From assembly GCA_964606385.1 (NCBI GenBank), contig CAZSFZ010000001.1, forward strand, positions 62,001-126,000: DNA of 64,000 nucleotides, written 5' to 3'. A model generated the notes under the pieces. That model searched no databases, was not told where the DNA came from, and worked only from the letters and a program-made list of their open reading frames with translations. The position numbers and the translations under genes are program-made. Within the stretch, counting starts at the first letter, position 1. Each line of letters begins with the position of its first letter. Origin of the DNA: Aquincolibacterium sp964606385. GTDB lineage: Bacteria; Omnitrophota; Omnitrophia; Omnitrophales; Aquincolibacteriaceae. Below are positions 1 through 8,757 of this stretch, one piece after another.

Positions 1-132
1 CTCCTCGTCTTGAACTTAAGCGCGTCCGAAGACAGTCCGCCTGAGGACTTTAGCGCCAAAAAACCCCGTATTATTTTTCGGCTGTTCCCCTGAAATCTAT
101 AGCATTATCCCCAAGAAAGAACTGGGGTTAAG
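1..132. other. Left-edge intergenic segment
   Basis: No gene is visible between the window edge and the malQ stop. Two weak hairpins occur: AGTCC/GGACT at 34-49 and CCCCA/TGGGG at 109-127. Neither is followed by a clear T-tract on the minus strand, so no terminator is called. Confidence 0.5.
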
Positions 133-1971
133 TCAAGTCGGCTGAAGACGCTGGGATTTCTTCACAATCTCATGGATAACGGAGTTGACCGAGATGTTCT
201 GCAGTGTCTCCAGCGGGCAAGGCGCCAAAAGAGACCAGTTCTGCCTTCCCGTAGTCCCCGGCACATTGATGCGGTAATCCCAGGCATCCCTGCCGTTAAA
301 ATTAGCCAACGAAAGCCAGTCCTGGAGTAGCTGAAGGCAGAAGATGGAACTGGTCTGAGCCGCGTTTTCAAGCGCCAGCTTCATGAATTTCGTCGAAACA
401 TCCTTTTCCGGATTTCCCGTTAGTCCGATGTGTTGCCAATACAGGGGCCGTTCCGTGTAGGAGTTTTTATAGGCATCCACCAGATGATAGGCTTCGTCCC
501 GGCCGCGGCCGATAATCGAAAGAAGCTTTTCCTCGCTGTTCACCTCTTCATTCCAGCGAAGCCGTCCGTATTTTGAATTTTTCATGTCAAAAAGCCTGGC
601 CCGGATCGGTTCAAAAGGCAGCTTGATATCTTCGCATTTTTTCTGAAAAAACCACTCATCCACCGTTCCCGCTTCATATTGCCACCAGGGGCAAAAAGGG
701 CTTGTGTCATGCGTCGAGAGCATCGTAATGGAATTCTTTCGGTACATCTCGGCGCTCTTGAAATGGCCGTCCTTGTCCCAGTAACGGATCCAGCGCTGGA
801 CGTCCGACCCGGGAATCGCGTATTCCATCAAAACCTCATAAGAACACTGCGGAACCACACCGAGGTCTTCAGCGCACGGAAGCATGTTGGAGGCCTGGAT
901 CATCACGTCCAGGATCTTCGTTCCGTGCTCCTTCCAGGAAAATTCCTGGGGCGGATCGAAATGTCCGTTCTGCCCCGCGAAGATCTCCGGCTCCGACAGG
1001 GGAATGGTCCATAGCCGGAAAAGCCCCACAAAATGGTCGATCCGGTAGAGGTGGAAGAAATATTCGGCATACCCGATCTTCCGGCGGAGACTGTCGTAAT
1101 TCGCCGCGGCCAGGTTATCCCAATTGTAAGGCGGCATCCCCCACCGCTGTCCTTTTGAAAAATAAAGGTCCGGAGGAGCCCCCGAAGAAAGATCGAGTTT
1201 GTAATAATTCTGATGCGACCAGACGTCCACACTGTCGCGGGCCACCAGGAACGGAAGATCCCCCATCAGCAACACACCCTTCTGGGTCGCATAGACCTTC
1301 ACGGCCGAGAGCTGTTCGAAAAGCTGCCACTGGAGCCATTGATGAAAAAAGAAAGTCTCTTCGTTTTCCTGGATGAGATCTTCGATCGCCTCCTCTTTGA
1401 CCGTTCTGAATTCTTCGGGCCACTCGGCCCAGCCCTTGTTCTCGAATTTTTCCTTAAGGATCTTGTAGCACGCGTAATGGACAAGCCAGGCACGGTGCGT
1501 CTTAAAAAAATTCACAAAAGCGGTTTCGGTCTTGGAGGTGGATGGATCATCATAGATCTTGCGGAAGAGGGCCATTTTTTCTTTTTTAAAATCATAACTG
1601 AGCCGCATCCCCTTGATGGGGAATTTTTGCCTGAGCGCGTCGATCTCCCCCGCGAATTTCCGAATGTTGTAGCCGATCAAATTCACCGGAGACAGGTACA
1701 TCGGGTCCAAAGCAATGCTGCTTTGGGCATCATAAGGACAGAAATCGTATCCTACATCGTTCAGAGGGAGGAGCTGGATGACGGAAAGCCCCGTCTTTTG
1801 GCACCAGTCTACCAGCAATTTAAGATCGGGGAATTCTCCGATCCCAACACTTTTGGCGGAATGGAGAGAAAAAAGCGGCGCGATCACGCCGGCGCGTCTG
1901 TGGGCGCCGATCCGTTTCCATATCTCGCCGCATTCCGAATCCAGAAACGAAGTATAATCCGTATGCATCAT
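133..1971 (-). CDS. malQ: 4-alpha-glucanotransferase (amylomaltase, GH77)
   Basis: GH77 enzyme that transfers segments between 1,4-alpha-glucans in cytosolic glycogen or maltodextrin metabolism. The 612-residue length suits the bacterial-type enzyme. The three family carboxylates are visible: Asp312 in YRIDHF (nucleophile), Glu368 in CAEDLG (acid/base) and Asp422 in STHDTS. No signal peptide is seen. Two ATG codons are adjacent (1971 and 1968) with GAGGG directly in front, so the second may be the true start. It ends the leftmost minus-strand run, and no other glycogen gene is in the window. The family call is firm; the physiological substrate is inferred. Confidence 0.95.
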   Translation of the reverse strand: MMHTDYTSFLDSECGEIWKRIGAHRRAGVIAPLFSLHSAKSVGIGEFPDLKLLVDWCQKTGLSVIQLLPLNDVGYDFCPYDAQSSIALDPMYLSPVNLIGYNIRKFAGEIDALRQKFPIKGMRLSYDFKKEKMALFRKIYDDPSTSKTETAFVNFFKTHRAWLVHYACYKILKEKFENKGWAEWPEEFRTVKEEAIEDLIQENEETFFFHQWLQWQLFEQLSAVKVYATQKGVLLMGDLPFLVARDSVDVWSHQNYYKLDLSSGAPPDLYFSKGQRWGMPPYNWDNLAAANYDSLRRKIGYAEYFFHLYRIDHFVGLFRLWTIPLSEPEIFAGQNGHFDPPQEFSWKEHGTKILDVMIQASNMLPCAEDLGVVPQCSYEVLMEYAIPGSDVQRWIRYWDKDGHFKSAEMYRKNSITMLSTHDTSPFCPWWQYEAGTVDEWFFQKKCEDIKLPFEPIRARLFDMKNSKYGRLRWNEEVNSEEKLLSIIGRGRDEAYHLVDAYKNSYTERPLYWQHIGLTGNPEKDVSTKFMKLALENAAQTSSIFCLQLLQDWLSLANFNGRDAWDYRINVPGTTGRQNWSLLAPCPLETLQNISVNSVIHEIVKKSQRLQPT

Positions 1972-2002
1972 CCCTCATGCCCTTAGGGCTAGGACCTGTC
2001 GT

Positions 2003-2545
2003 TCAGGAAGAACCGAGGTCCTTGAAACGGTTAAAAATATTACGCAGATCCCCTTCGGCGGATCGCATGATCTGACTGCAAATGAAAATCAAGACCGAAA
2101 ATTGCCAGCAGTCTTCGGGACCGATCACAAGCCCGGTCGAGACATTCTCCTGCTGCTGGAGCGCATTCGAAAAAAAATCCACGGCCCTGGCCAGCTTTTC
2201 TTCACGAACATCAAGGGATTCTATTTTATTCTCATATTTCATGGAAGGAAAGCGAATCCCTCGCACCAGAAGAAATGTCGTCAAATAGTCCTCAACGCCT
2301 GAGAACTTTTTTTCGAACTCAAATCCCTCGAACTGCGGCAGATGCGGCGGCAGGATGATCGAGGGTTTCTCGACCGTCACCTCGCCCTTGCGCACGACTG
2401 TGTCTCCGGGATGGATCGCCGATTCGGCCAGAAAAATATAAGGGATCAGCGTCGATTCAAAGGTTTGAAGGGGCTGAACGCGAGGGCGAATGATCTCGGT
2501 CGACTTAAGCGCCTTTTCCCAGGAGTCGTGGATGTCCATTGTCAA
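2003..2545 (-). CDS. Uncharacterised 180-residue protein
   Basis: I do not recognise this family. The product is soluble in appearance, with no signal peptide or clear transmembrane helix and no obvious catalytic motif. The middle holds a Pro-rich stretch (SIILPPHLPQFEGFEF) followed by mostly helical sequence. It starts only 4 bases after the stop of the TPM-domain gene at 2550-3002, so it is probably co-translated with the LemA-TPM genes. Two start codons are possible (Met1 and Met3). Cytosolic location is inferred from the lack of export signals. Confidence 0.75.
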   Translation of the reverse strand: MTMDIHDSWEKALKSTEIIRPRVQPLQTFESTLIPYIFLAESAIHPGDTVVRKGEVTVEKPSIILPPHLPQFEGFEFEKKFSGVEDYLTTFLLVRGIRFPSMKYENKIESLDVREEKLARAVDFFSNALQQQENVSTGLVIGPEDCWQFSVLIFICSQIMRSAEGDLRNIFNRFKDLGSS

Positions 2546-2549
2546 ACGC

Positions 2550-3002
2550 TCAATAGGAAATTCCGTCGGAAAGTTCGTTTTTGTCGCTCGTTTGATAGGG
2601 AAAATGGGCTTTCAATTTCTCACCGATACGAAGGGCCGCCTCCGAAATCCCCTCGGAGAACTTGTTCTGTTTAAAATGCTCCTGCATGACCTGGACCACG
2701 TCATTCCAGAACCCCTCGGGGACTTTTTCGTTGATCCCGACATCGCCGAGGATCGCGAATTTTTTGTCATGCGTCGCGAGAAAGATCAAAACGCCGTTCC
2801 TCTGGGACGTCTTCGTCATCCCGATCTTCTGGAACACCTTCTGGGCATGCCCATAAACAGGACCTTTTGTCTTATATTCCAAGTGTATGCGGATTTCGCC
2901 CGAGGTGTTTTTTTCCGCCGCCTGGACCGCGGCAAGAATCTGTTTTTTTTCTTTTCCCGAGAAAAAGAACATAGGGTAGGTGATACGCATTGAAGTCACC
3001 AT
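2550..3002 (-). CDS. TPM-domain protein without signal peptide
   Basis: A 150-residue protein made of one TPM domain (TPM_phosphatase, the fold of YgcG and plant TLP18.3). The fold signature is seen in EKNTSGEIRIHLEY, NGVLIFLATHDKKFAILGD and VPEGFWNDVV. Unlike its upstream neighbour it has no signal peptide, Gly-rich tail or membrane anchor, so it should be cytosolic. The start overlaps the stop of the 2996-3754 gene by 7 bases; a second Met at 2990 is also possible. LemA-TPM-TPM clusters are common in bacteria and are loosely linked to envelope or membrane-protein maintenance. The biochemical role is unproven. Confidence 0.85.
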   Translation of the reverse strand: MVTSMRITYPMFFFSGKEKKQILAAVQAAEKNTSGEIRIHLEYKTKGPVYGHAQKVFQKIGMTKTSQRNGVLIFLATHDKKFAILGDVGINEKVPEGFWNDVVQVMQEHFKQNKFSEGISEAALRIGEKLKAHFPYQTSDKNELSDGISY

Positions 3003-3754
3003 CGTCCTGAGGCGCCGCCGCCACCGAAACCACCGCCACCGCCAGAGAATCCTCCGAACCCACCGCCCCCGCTTCGGAACCCTCCCCCCATGGGACCAAA
3101 ATAACCACGCCCTCCCCGGCGACCTCCGAGGTGGCTTGAATTAGCCCGGACAAAAAGGTGAAAAAGAAAAAAAACAGCGAAAAGCGCCAAAAGTTTTGCC
3201 GCTCGTGAAGACTGGTTTTCATGAGGGGCGCCCTTAAACTCCCCCTGCGTGGCTTTCATGATCGCATCCACACCGGCCGAGATCCCGCCCGCGTAATCCC
3301 CGGTTTGGAAATACGGCGCGACAACGTCCCGGATGATCTGACCCGCCAGAGCATCGGTCAAAACCCCTTCGAGACCGTACCCGACCTCGATACGCATCTT
3401 GCGGTCATTTTTGAAGATAAGAAAGATCACGCCGTTATCCCTTCTCGCTTGACCCGCCTTCCAGGCCTCCGCAAGCTGCATTGAAAAATCTTCCAGCGAT
3501 TCTCCCTCCAGGGACGGGAAGGTAGCGACCACGATCTGATTCGAGGTCTTTTCCTCAAAAGATCTCAGGATATTTTCAAGCTGGGCTTTGGCGGAGGAGG
3601 ATAAAAGTCCCGCGCGATCGGTCACATAGCCGTCCGCGCGCGGCGGAACTTTCAGGGCAAAAAGAACGGGAAGGGCGAGAAGGAATGCAAAGGTGAAAAA
3701 AGAAACGAGGCAGGCCGCTTTTTTAAAAAAAGTAGCCCGCCCCGTTTTTGACAT
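2996..3754 (-). CDS. Exported TPM-domain protein with Gly-rich tail (YgcG family)
   Basis: A 252-residue protein with an N-terminal signal sequence (hydrophobic core about residues 14-33), then a TPM domain (about 38-160; motifs GYVTDRAGLLS, NGVIFLIFKNDRKMRIEVGYGLEG, LTDALAG), a transmembrane helix near 188-203 and a Gly/Ser/Phe-rich C terminus. This is the layout of YgcG-type proteins, whose TPM domain faces the periplasm. It lies 6 bases after the lemA stop, with AAGG as ribosome-binding site, and overlaps the following TPM gene. The low-complexity tail may mediate assembly, but no function is proven for it. Confidence 0.88.
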   Translation of the reverse strand: MSKTGRATFFKKAACLVSFFTFAFLLALPVLFALKVPPRADGYVTDRAGLLSSSAKAQLENILRSFEEKTSNQIVVATFPSLEGESLEDFSMQLAEAWKAGQARRDNGVIFLIFKNDRKMRIEVGYGLEGVLTDALAGQIIRDVVAPYFQTGDYAGGISAGVDAIMKATQGEFKGAPHENQSSRAAKLLALFAVFFLFHLFVRANSSHLGGRRGGRGYFGPMGGGFRSGGGGFGGFSGGGGGFGGGGASGRW

Positions 3755-3760
3755 CGTACC

Positions 3761-4357
3761 TTAGAATTTGACCTGCGGTGCGGTCTTGGCGTCCTGATCG
3801 GCCTGGAAATATGCCTTGCTCTTGAACCCCATCAGGTTGGCCGCGATCACATTCGGGAAACGGCGGCGAAAGGCGTTGAAATCCTGGGCCGCTTCGTTAA
3901 AGCGCTTCCGTTCCACAGTAATGCGGTTCTCGGTGCCTTCCAGCTGGGTCTGGAGCGCGAGAAAATTCTGGCTGGCCTTGAGATCCGGATATTTTTCCAC
4001 GACCACCATCAGCCGGCTTAACGCGGAAGTCAGACCGGTCTGCGCTTCCTGGAATTTCGCGAGTTGTTCGGGATCATTGATCACAGCGGGAGAAGCCCCT
4101 GCCTGAGTGGCCCGGGCCCTCGCGTTCGTGACATTCTGGAGTGTTTCCTTTTCATGGGCCGCGTAGCCTTTTACGGTCTCGACAAGATTCGGGACCAGGT
4201 CCATGCGCCGCTGATAGACATTCTCCACCTGCGCCCAAGCGCTCGTCACGCCCTCTTCTTTGGTTACAAGATTATTATAAACACCGCCGAACACAAGGGC
4301 TGTCAACACCCCAATGAGCACAATAACGCCAAGCGTGATCCATAAAACTTTTTTCAT
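3761..4357 (-). CDS. lemA: LemA family membrane protein
   Basis: A 198-residue LemA protein. One N-terminal transmembrane helix (about residues 5-25) is followed by the family signature with VENVYQRRMDLVPNLVETVKGYA and a long helical bundle (ERKRFNEAAQDFNAFRRRFP). LemA proteins are membrane anchored with the helical domain outside; their activity is unclear. It is the first gene of the lemA-TPM-TPM-unknown operon, with a good promoter upstream (4404-4433) and an AAGGAGG ribosome-binding site about 8 bases before the ATG. Neighbourhood and family agree. Confidence 0.92.
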   Translation of the reverse strand: MKKVLWITLGVIVLIGVLTALVFGGVYNNLVTKEEGVTSAWAQVENVYQRRMDLVPNLVETVKGYAAHEKETLQNVTNARARATQAGASPAVINDPEQLAKFQEAQTGLTSALSRLMVVVEKYPDLKASQNFLALQTQLEGTENRITVERKRFNEAAQDFNAFRRRFPNVIAANLMGFKSKAYFQADQDAKTAPQVKF

Positions 4358-4403
4358 ATGAACGATCCTCCTTGATGATCGGGTGGAGAAAAAGAACGCG
4401 CGT

Positions 4404-4433
4404 ATTATAGCCTTGCGCGGATTTTTTTGGCAA
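4404..4433 (-). promoter_or_regulatory. Sigma-70-like promoter of the lemA operon
   Basis: On the minus strand, -35 TTGCCA (4433-4428), an 18-base spacer and a perfect -10 TATAAT (4409-4404), about 46 bases before the lemA ATG. An AAGGAGG site follows. Confidence 0.75.
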
Positions 4434-4468
4434 TCAATTAAAGAAGGAAAAGCCCGCGAGGGAATGTT

Positions 4469-6181
4469 TTAGTAATTGGTATTGAATGAAAAGTGAAGCT
4501 GGGATTTTCCGGCTTCCGTGATCGGCTTGTCCCCAAGCGGAACACCCCACATAAGACGGCCGGTAAAATTCTTGCGGAAGCGGACTTCGAAACCGCCGCC
4601 CACGCCGAGCATAAAATCGGACCGGGGCTCCCCGGAAGCCGAGTTCGGATCATGCGTGCGGCCATAACCGACGTCGCAGAAGGCGATCAGGCTCAGCTGA
4701 TCCCTCATCGGGAGCGTGTCAAACGGCAATCTCCATTTGTCAGGAATGCCGTAGACCGGGATCAAGTAATCAAAACGGGATTGGAAGCCCTGGTCGGCGC
4801 CATAATCACTTTCAGGATAACCGCGGATGGAATTGGCGCCGCCAAGAAAAAGCTGCTCTTGCGGCAACAACTTGTTCGGCGAGAACTGCCCCTGGACATC
4901 CCAAATCGCTTTCATGCGCCATGGCAACGCGGTCAAGCGGGTGAGCGAATAAGTGTATTTGACGAAAGAATGTTCGCCGCCGCGGCTGGCAAGAGGGTAG
5001 CCGTCCCCGCGGGTCGGTAACCCGAAATAGACCCCCTGTCCCAATCCCCAACCTCCCCACCGGTCCCTCGCCTGAAAATCGCCCTTGAGCGAGATGACCC
5101 TCTCTTTATCCCATACAGTGGTAACGCTCTGCGTGGAGGTGTGTTTTTCCTTGAAGTCAAAACCGAACTGGACATTGCCGGAATATTTTTCGGTGCGGAT
5201 GAGCCGCTGCTGCAGGCCCAGACTGTAGATCTCGGAAGTCCCGTTGATGCCGTAGATCTTGAACTCCTTTTTGGGATTGACCTGCGAATGGCTGATCGAC
5301 CAGATGAACTTCGTCCCAAAATTCGAGATCGGAATAATATGATAAAGGTAAAGAGCCCCAAAATGGTTCCCGAAAGTCGTCCCGATCAGGAACGTGTCGT
5401 CCAGCCCGAGCATGTTGTTGTTGCGGATGGTGAATCCCGGACGCTGTTTCCCGGTCAGTTTCACGCCTTGATTGTCATAAGAAGCCCCCACGTGGATCGG
5501 AAAATGATCTTCCACGTCCAGCACCACATCGGTCGTACCTTTTTCCGCGCCGGCCTTCAGGACCGGCTTCACGACGCGATCGGGATTTTCATTCATGTTC
5601 ATGACATTTTCGCGGATCTTGTCGTAGCGGAGGACCTCTCCTTTGCGGATCTTCCAGTAAGAACGCGTGCGCCATTTCATGAAATAACGGTTGCGTTCGA
5701 CCGTCAGCTCGCCCATGCGCGAAGTCACCGCCTTGAGATGAACTTCCTGATTTTCCATTTTCTGGGGTGGGAGCAGCACGACCGCGATATAGCCTTTCGC
5801 GCGGTACATTTGCTCCAAGGCGTTAATAAGTTTCTGAAGCTCGTCGAAATGAACTTCCCGGTTCTCGTACTGCGCAAGAAGCGGTTCATACTCCGACGCC
5901 TCGAGCATCAAGTCCCCTTCAAGGATGATCTTTTTGATGAAAAAGGCGGGCCCTGTGTAGACGGGCTCTTCTTCCGGCTTTTCTTCGTCCTCGATTGTGA
6001 CGGGTTTGCTCTTGGTGGGCTGAAGAAGCTTCTGTTCAGCTTCTTTGTCGATCTTGGCCAACTGGACATCCGCTGAGGCTCCATAGCCCGGCACAGCATA
6101 GACCACTCCACTGTGGGAGAAGGCGACGACGCAGAAAAGAAGCAAACTGATAGACAGGCTTTTAATGTTAAGTCGGTTCAT
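4469..6181 (-). CDS. Omp85/TpsB-type outer-membrane protein (POTRA plus beta-barrel)
   Basis: A 570-residue protein with a signal peptide (cleavage near VYAVPG), an acidic and Pro-rich linker (about 45-75), POTRA-like repeats (about 78-235; the FIKKIILEGDLML and VHLKAVTSRMGELTVERN strands), then a C-terminal 16-strand type barrel. The barrel carries the Omp85-family LFLGGANSIRGY motif and ends in aromatic Tyr. It should insert in the outer membrane and act as a secretion or insertion pore. No TpsA-like exoprotein, BamD or Skp partner lies nearby, so the substrate is unknown. Family is confident; TpsB versus TamA/BamA is not decided. Confidence 0.87.
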   Translation of the reverse strand: MNRLNIKSLSISLLLFCVVAFSHSGVVYAVPGYGASADVQLAKIDKEAEQKLLQPTKSKPVTIEDEEKPEEEPVYTGPAFFIKKIILEGDLMLEASEYEPLLAQYENREVHFDELQKLINALEQMYRAKGYIAVVLLPPQKMENQEVHLKAVTSRMGELTVERNRYFMKWRTRSYWKIRKGEVLRYDKIRENVMNMNENPDRVVKPVLKAGAEKGTTDVVLDVEDHFPIHVGASYDNQGVKLTGKQRPGFTIRNNNMLGLDDTFLIGTTFGNHFGALYLYHIIPISNFGTKFIWSISHSQVNPKKEFKIYGINGTSEIYSLGLQQRLIRTEKYSGNVQFGFDFKEKHTSTQSVTTVWDKERVISLKGDFQARDRWGGWGLGQGVYFGLPTRGDGYPLASRGGEHSFVKYTYSLTRLTALPWRMKAIWDVQGQFSPNKLLPQEQLFLGGANSIRGYPESDYGADQGFQSRFDYLIPVYGIPDKWRLPFDTLPMRDQLSLIAFCDVGYGRTHDPNSASGEPRSDFMLGVGGGFEVRFRKNFTGRLMWGVPLGDKPITEAGKSQLHFSFNTNY

Positions 6182-6223
6182 ACGGAAAGAGACGGCATTT
6201 TCTTGATATTCCTAAAGTTCTTT

Positions 6224-7318
6224 TTAAGCGACAGATTTTTCGTTCTGAAAAGGCTTATAAAAATCGGTTTTCGCAGGAAGACGCAAACGTTTGATAAGCC
6301 TCGCGACCAACAGGGCTTCGGCCTCCCTCCACGGGGCGTCGTTCACATCTTGACCCCGCACGTGAAAACTGCCTCCCGCCACCATGTCGTGCCCTCCGGC
6401 TTCCTTGCGATCATCGAAAATATCGCGCAGGATCTCCGGCGTTTCATCCGTCGGCCGGTTACTGCGCAAGGACACATGCAGCTTACCTTTGTAACGACCC
6501 GTGCAAAGCGAGCGTTCCATGCCTTTATAGGTCAGGAGAAAATCCGCGATCTCAGAAACAAGATCGGGATGCTCCACCTCTCCGAGATGGGAAACGATCA
6601 GGCCCCGGAACGCGCGTGCTCCCTCGAGCCCGCGGTTCAGTGTGCTGAAGAATTTCTTGGATTTGGGCGGGTTCTGGATACGGATCAAGGTCCGCATATC
6701 GCAAAGCGGCAGGATGTCCAGATAAGACTGGATGATGTCGGCCCGGTGCGCGCGGTAAAGATTGAGCGTGTCCGAAAGGATCCCGTAAGCAAGGGCCGTC
6801 GCGATCCTCTTGGGGATCTCGAGGCCGCTCAGAAGCATCGCCTGCGTCAGGATCACGCTCGTCGCACCGCAATCCGGATCGATCAGCGCAAGTTCGGCCA
6901 GCGGACGTTTCACATAAGGATGCTGGTCGATCACCAAAGTGACTTTTTTATTCCGCGGGTAGGGGTTATTTTCAAACTCGGGCTGTGTGTCGATCAATGC
7001 CGTATTTTCGTAACTTTGGAGGTCCGAAGGACGGAATTTATGGATCGGGACTTTGAGGAGTTCCACCATCGCGCGGTTCTCAACGCGTCCGATGATCCCT
7101 TTATACACGATCCTCGACTTGACCCCGCCGAGCTTTTCCGCGAGGTACTGAAGCGCCATGGAGGTTGCGATCGCGTCCGGATCGGGATAATCATGGGTCA
7201 CGATCAGTAAGGGGGAAAGAGACTTTTTTTTCTTTTCCAGAAAACGGAGTAATTTCCGGCCGTGATGGGCCGCAATGTGCTGGTCTTTTTTGCTCTGCCG
7301 ATGGGATAAAAAAGCCAT
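6224..7318 (-). CDS. DHH-family phosphoesterase (NrnA-like)
   Basis: A 364-residue DHH/DHHA1 protein, cytosolic. Metal-site motifs include THDYPDPDAIA near residue 45 and LIDTQP near 112. The DHH signature itself reads DQH (VIDQHP), a known variant. A DHHA1-type GGHDMVAGGSF motif lies near the C terminus. Related proteins degrade short oligonucleotides, pAp or cyclic dinucleotides. A diadenylate cyclase is encoded at 15703-16524, so a role in c-di-AMP or pApA breakdown is possible but inferred. It is followed by the Omp85-type gene after 42 bases. Confidence 0.85.
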   Translation of the reverse strand: MAFLSHRQSKKDQHIAAHHGRKLLRFLEKKKKSLSPLLIVTHDYPDPDAIATSMALQYLAEKLGGVKSRIVYKGIIGRVENRAMVELLKVPIHKFRPSDLQSYENTALIDTQPEFENNPYPRNKKVTLVIDQHPYVKRPLAELALIDPDCGATSVILTQAMLLSGLEIPKRIATALAYGILSDTLNLYRAHRADIIQSYLDILPLCDMRTLIRIQNPPKSKKFFSTLNRGLEGARAFRGLIVSHLGEVEHPDLVSEIADFLLTYKGMERSLCTGRYKGKLHVSLRSNRPTDETPEILRDIFDDRKEAGGHDMVAGGSFHVRGQDVNDAPWREAEALLVARLIKRLRLPAKTDFYKPFQNEKSVA

Positions 7319-7339
7319 AAGGACCTTAGCAGGTTCCTT

Positions 7340-7711
7340 TCAGGATTTTGCTTTCTGAGAGAGACCGGCAAGCCATTTCTGGAACGGCGGGTACTCGCGC
7401 AGGGCCTTGAGGTCGGGATCGCGTTCGAGGTGTTTCAGGTCGGTAAATCCCAGACGGACAGCCTTCCGAAGCGCCGTGAGGGCTTTTGCCGTGTACCCCG
7501 CAAGAACATAACTGCAGGCGAGATTATAATGAACGACAGGGTCATCGTGGCAGAGAAAAGCCAGACGTTTATCGATCTCGAGACCTTTTTCAAAGAGACC
7601 CCGGCGGGTATAGGCCTCGGCAAGAGGCGCCAGAGCGTCAATATAATTGGGGCGGTGCTTCAGAACACCTTCGAGAAACGAGATCTCAAAATCCAGATCG
7701 ATCGATTTCAT
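7340..7711 (-). CDS. TPR-repeat protein
   Basis: A 123-residue protein containing about three tetratricopeptide repeats (NYIDALAPLAEAYTRRGLFEKGLEI; VVHYNLACSYVLAGYTAKALTALRKAV). No signal peptide or catalytic domain is present, so it is probably a cytosolic scaffold. The ATG has no ribosome-binding site but has a -10 box (TATCAT) ending six bases before it, one of the likely leaderless starts in this window. The DHH phosphoesterase follows 21 bases downstream and is probably co-transcribed. No specific role can be assigned. Confidence 0.82.
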   Translation of the reverse strand: MKSIDLDFEISFLEGVLKHRPNYIDALAPLAEAYTRRGLFEKGLEIDKRLAFLCHDDPVVHYNLACSYVLAGYTAKALTALRKAVRLGFTDLKHLERDPDLKALREYPPFQKWLAGLSQKAKS

Positions 7712-7717
7712 GGGAGG

Positions 7718-7745
7718 ATGATACCTTATCTAAATAAAAATGCAA
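7718..7745 (-). promoter_or_regulatory. Promoter abutting the TPR gene start (likely leaderless)
   Basis: Minus strand: -35 TTGCAT (7745-7740), 16-base spacer, -10 TATCAT (7723-7718), then six bases (CCTCCC) and the ATG. There is no Shine-Dalgarno sequence. Confidence 0.6.
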
Positions 7746-7761
7746 CCGGGCAATGCGACGT

Positions 7762-8169
7762 TCACCGGCCCAAATGCCGTTTTAAAACCTCCAGGAACTC
7801 GTCGATCTTGAAGGGCTTCAGCAGGAACTCTTTCACTCCCAGCCGTATCGCGGACTGTTTGACCTGTTCGTCGTTATAGGCCGTTAGGACAATCTCGGGA
7901 ATCGGCTTCTTTTTAGCTTCCTGACAATACTGGCGGACAGCCTGGATGACCTGAAGTCCGTCCATCCCCGGCATGCGGATATCGGTGATCAAAAGGTCAA
8001 AGTGGCGCTCGACGAGAAGCCCGAGGGCTTCCTGCCCGCCGCCTGCGACCGTCGGCTCGAACCCCGCTTCTCGCAGGAGGATCTCCAGCGATTTCCTCAC
8101 CAATCCGTCATCATCGACGGCCAGGATCTTTTTTTTGCGGTGATGGACCGCGTGCTCCGCGTTCATCAT
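7762..8169 (-). CDS. Single-domain response regulator
   Basis: A 135-residue CheY-like receiver with no output domain. The acidic pocket (Asp19, Asp20), the phospho-acceptor Asp63 in LLITDIRMPG, Thr96 and Lys118 in FLLKPF are all present, so it should be phosphorylated. A histidine kinase lies far away at 55739-57133, and no partner is adjacent. AGGAGG lies two bases before the first ATG and five before a second one at 8166, which may be the true start. It may pass signals by protein contact; the target is unknown. Confidence 0.92.
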   Translation of the reverse strand: MMNAEHAVHHRKKKILAVDDDGLVRKSLEILLREAGFEPTVAGGGQEALGLLVERHFDLLITDIRMPGMDGLQVIQAVRQYCQEAKKKPIPEIVLTAYNDEQVKQSAIRLGVKEFLLKPFKIDEFLEVLKRHLGR

Positions 8170-8187
8170 GACCTCCTGGATATCCGG

Positions 8188-8727
8188 CTAACGCTCATAA
8201 GTGCCCATCAACTGCCCTTCCGCTAAAACATGCCCCTGCATGGCGTTCATCAATTCTTTTTTCGTCGCGCCGGGATTCAAATGAAGCAGGGTATCCAGCG
8301 CGTAGATCTTGAAAAAATAGCGGTGGACCCCGCGCGGCGGGCAAGGACCTCCGTAGCCGATCCCGCCGAAATCGTTACGGCCCTGAAGGCCTCCGCTCGG
8401 AAGGTCCGCTTTCTGGGGGATCCCCGCGGGCAATTGGTTGAGGGAAGGCGACATATTGTAGATCAACCAATGAATCCAATCCCCTCCCGGGGCATCGGGA
8501 TCCTCCGCGATCACCGCGAGACTTTTCGCGACAGCCGGAACCCCCGACCATTCGATGGGCGGCGACATGTCGGCCCCGTCACAGGTGAAATCCGAAGGAA
8601 TGCTTTCTCCTGTTCCAAACGCCGTGCTCCATAACTCGATCTTATCCATAGATTCCTCCGCCTGCCCGGAGACCGGGCCTGAGATGCTCAGGATCCCTAC
8701 AAAACACAGAACAAATATTCTTTTCAT
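8188..8727 (-). CDS. Exported YbhB/YbcL-type PEBP protein
   Basis: A 179-residue phosphatidylethanolamine-binding-protein homologue of the YbhB/YbcL group. The first about 22 residues form a signal peptide. Family motifs follow: FTCDGADMSPPIEW, the DPDAPGGDWIHWLIYNM anion-binding site, and GYGGPCPPRGVHRYFFKIYALD. Bacterial members bind small anionic ligands; their roles are poorly known. An AGGAGGAG site precedes the ATG. It sits 30 bases after efp and 18 before the response regulator, probably in one transcript. Confidence 0.92.
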   Translation of the reverse strand: MKRIFVLCFVGILSISGPVSGQAEESMDKIELWSTAFGTGESIPSDFTCDGADMSPPIEWSGVPAVAKSLAVIAEDPDAPGGDWIHWLIYNMSPSLNQLPAGIPQKADLPSGGLQGRNDFGGIGYGGPCPPRGVHRYFFKIYALDTLLHLNPGATKKELMNAMQGHVLAEGQLMGTYER

Positions 8728-8757
8728 TTTAAACTCCTCCTAAAAACCGCTGCGACG

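Noticed and set aside
109..127. CCCCA/TGGGG hairpin after malQ as a terminator
   Set aside because: The stem has only five pairs and no T-tract follows on the minus strand.
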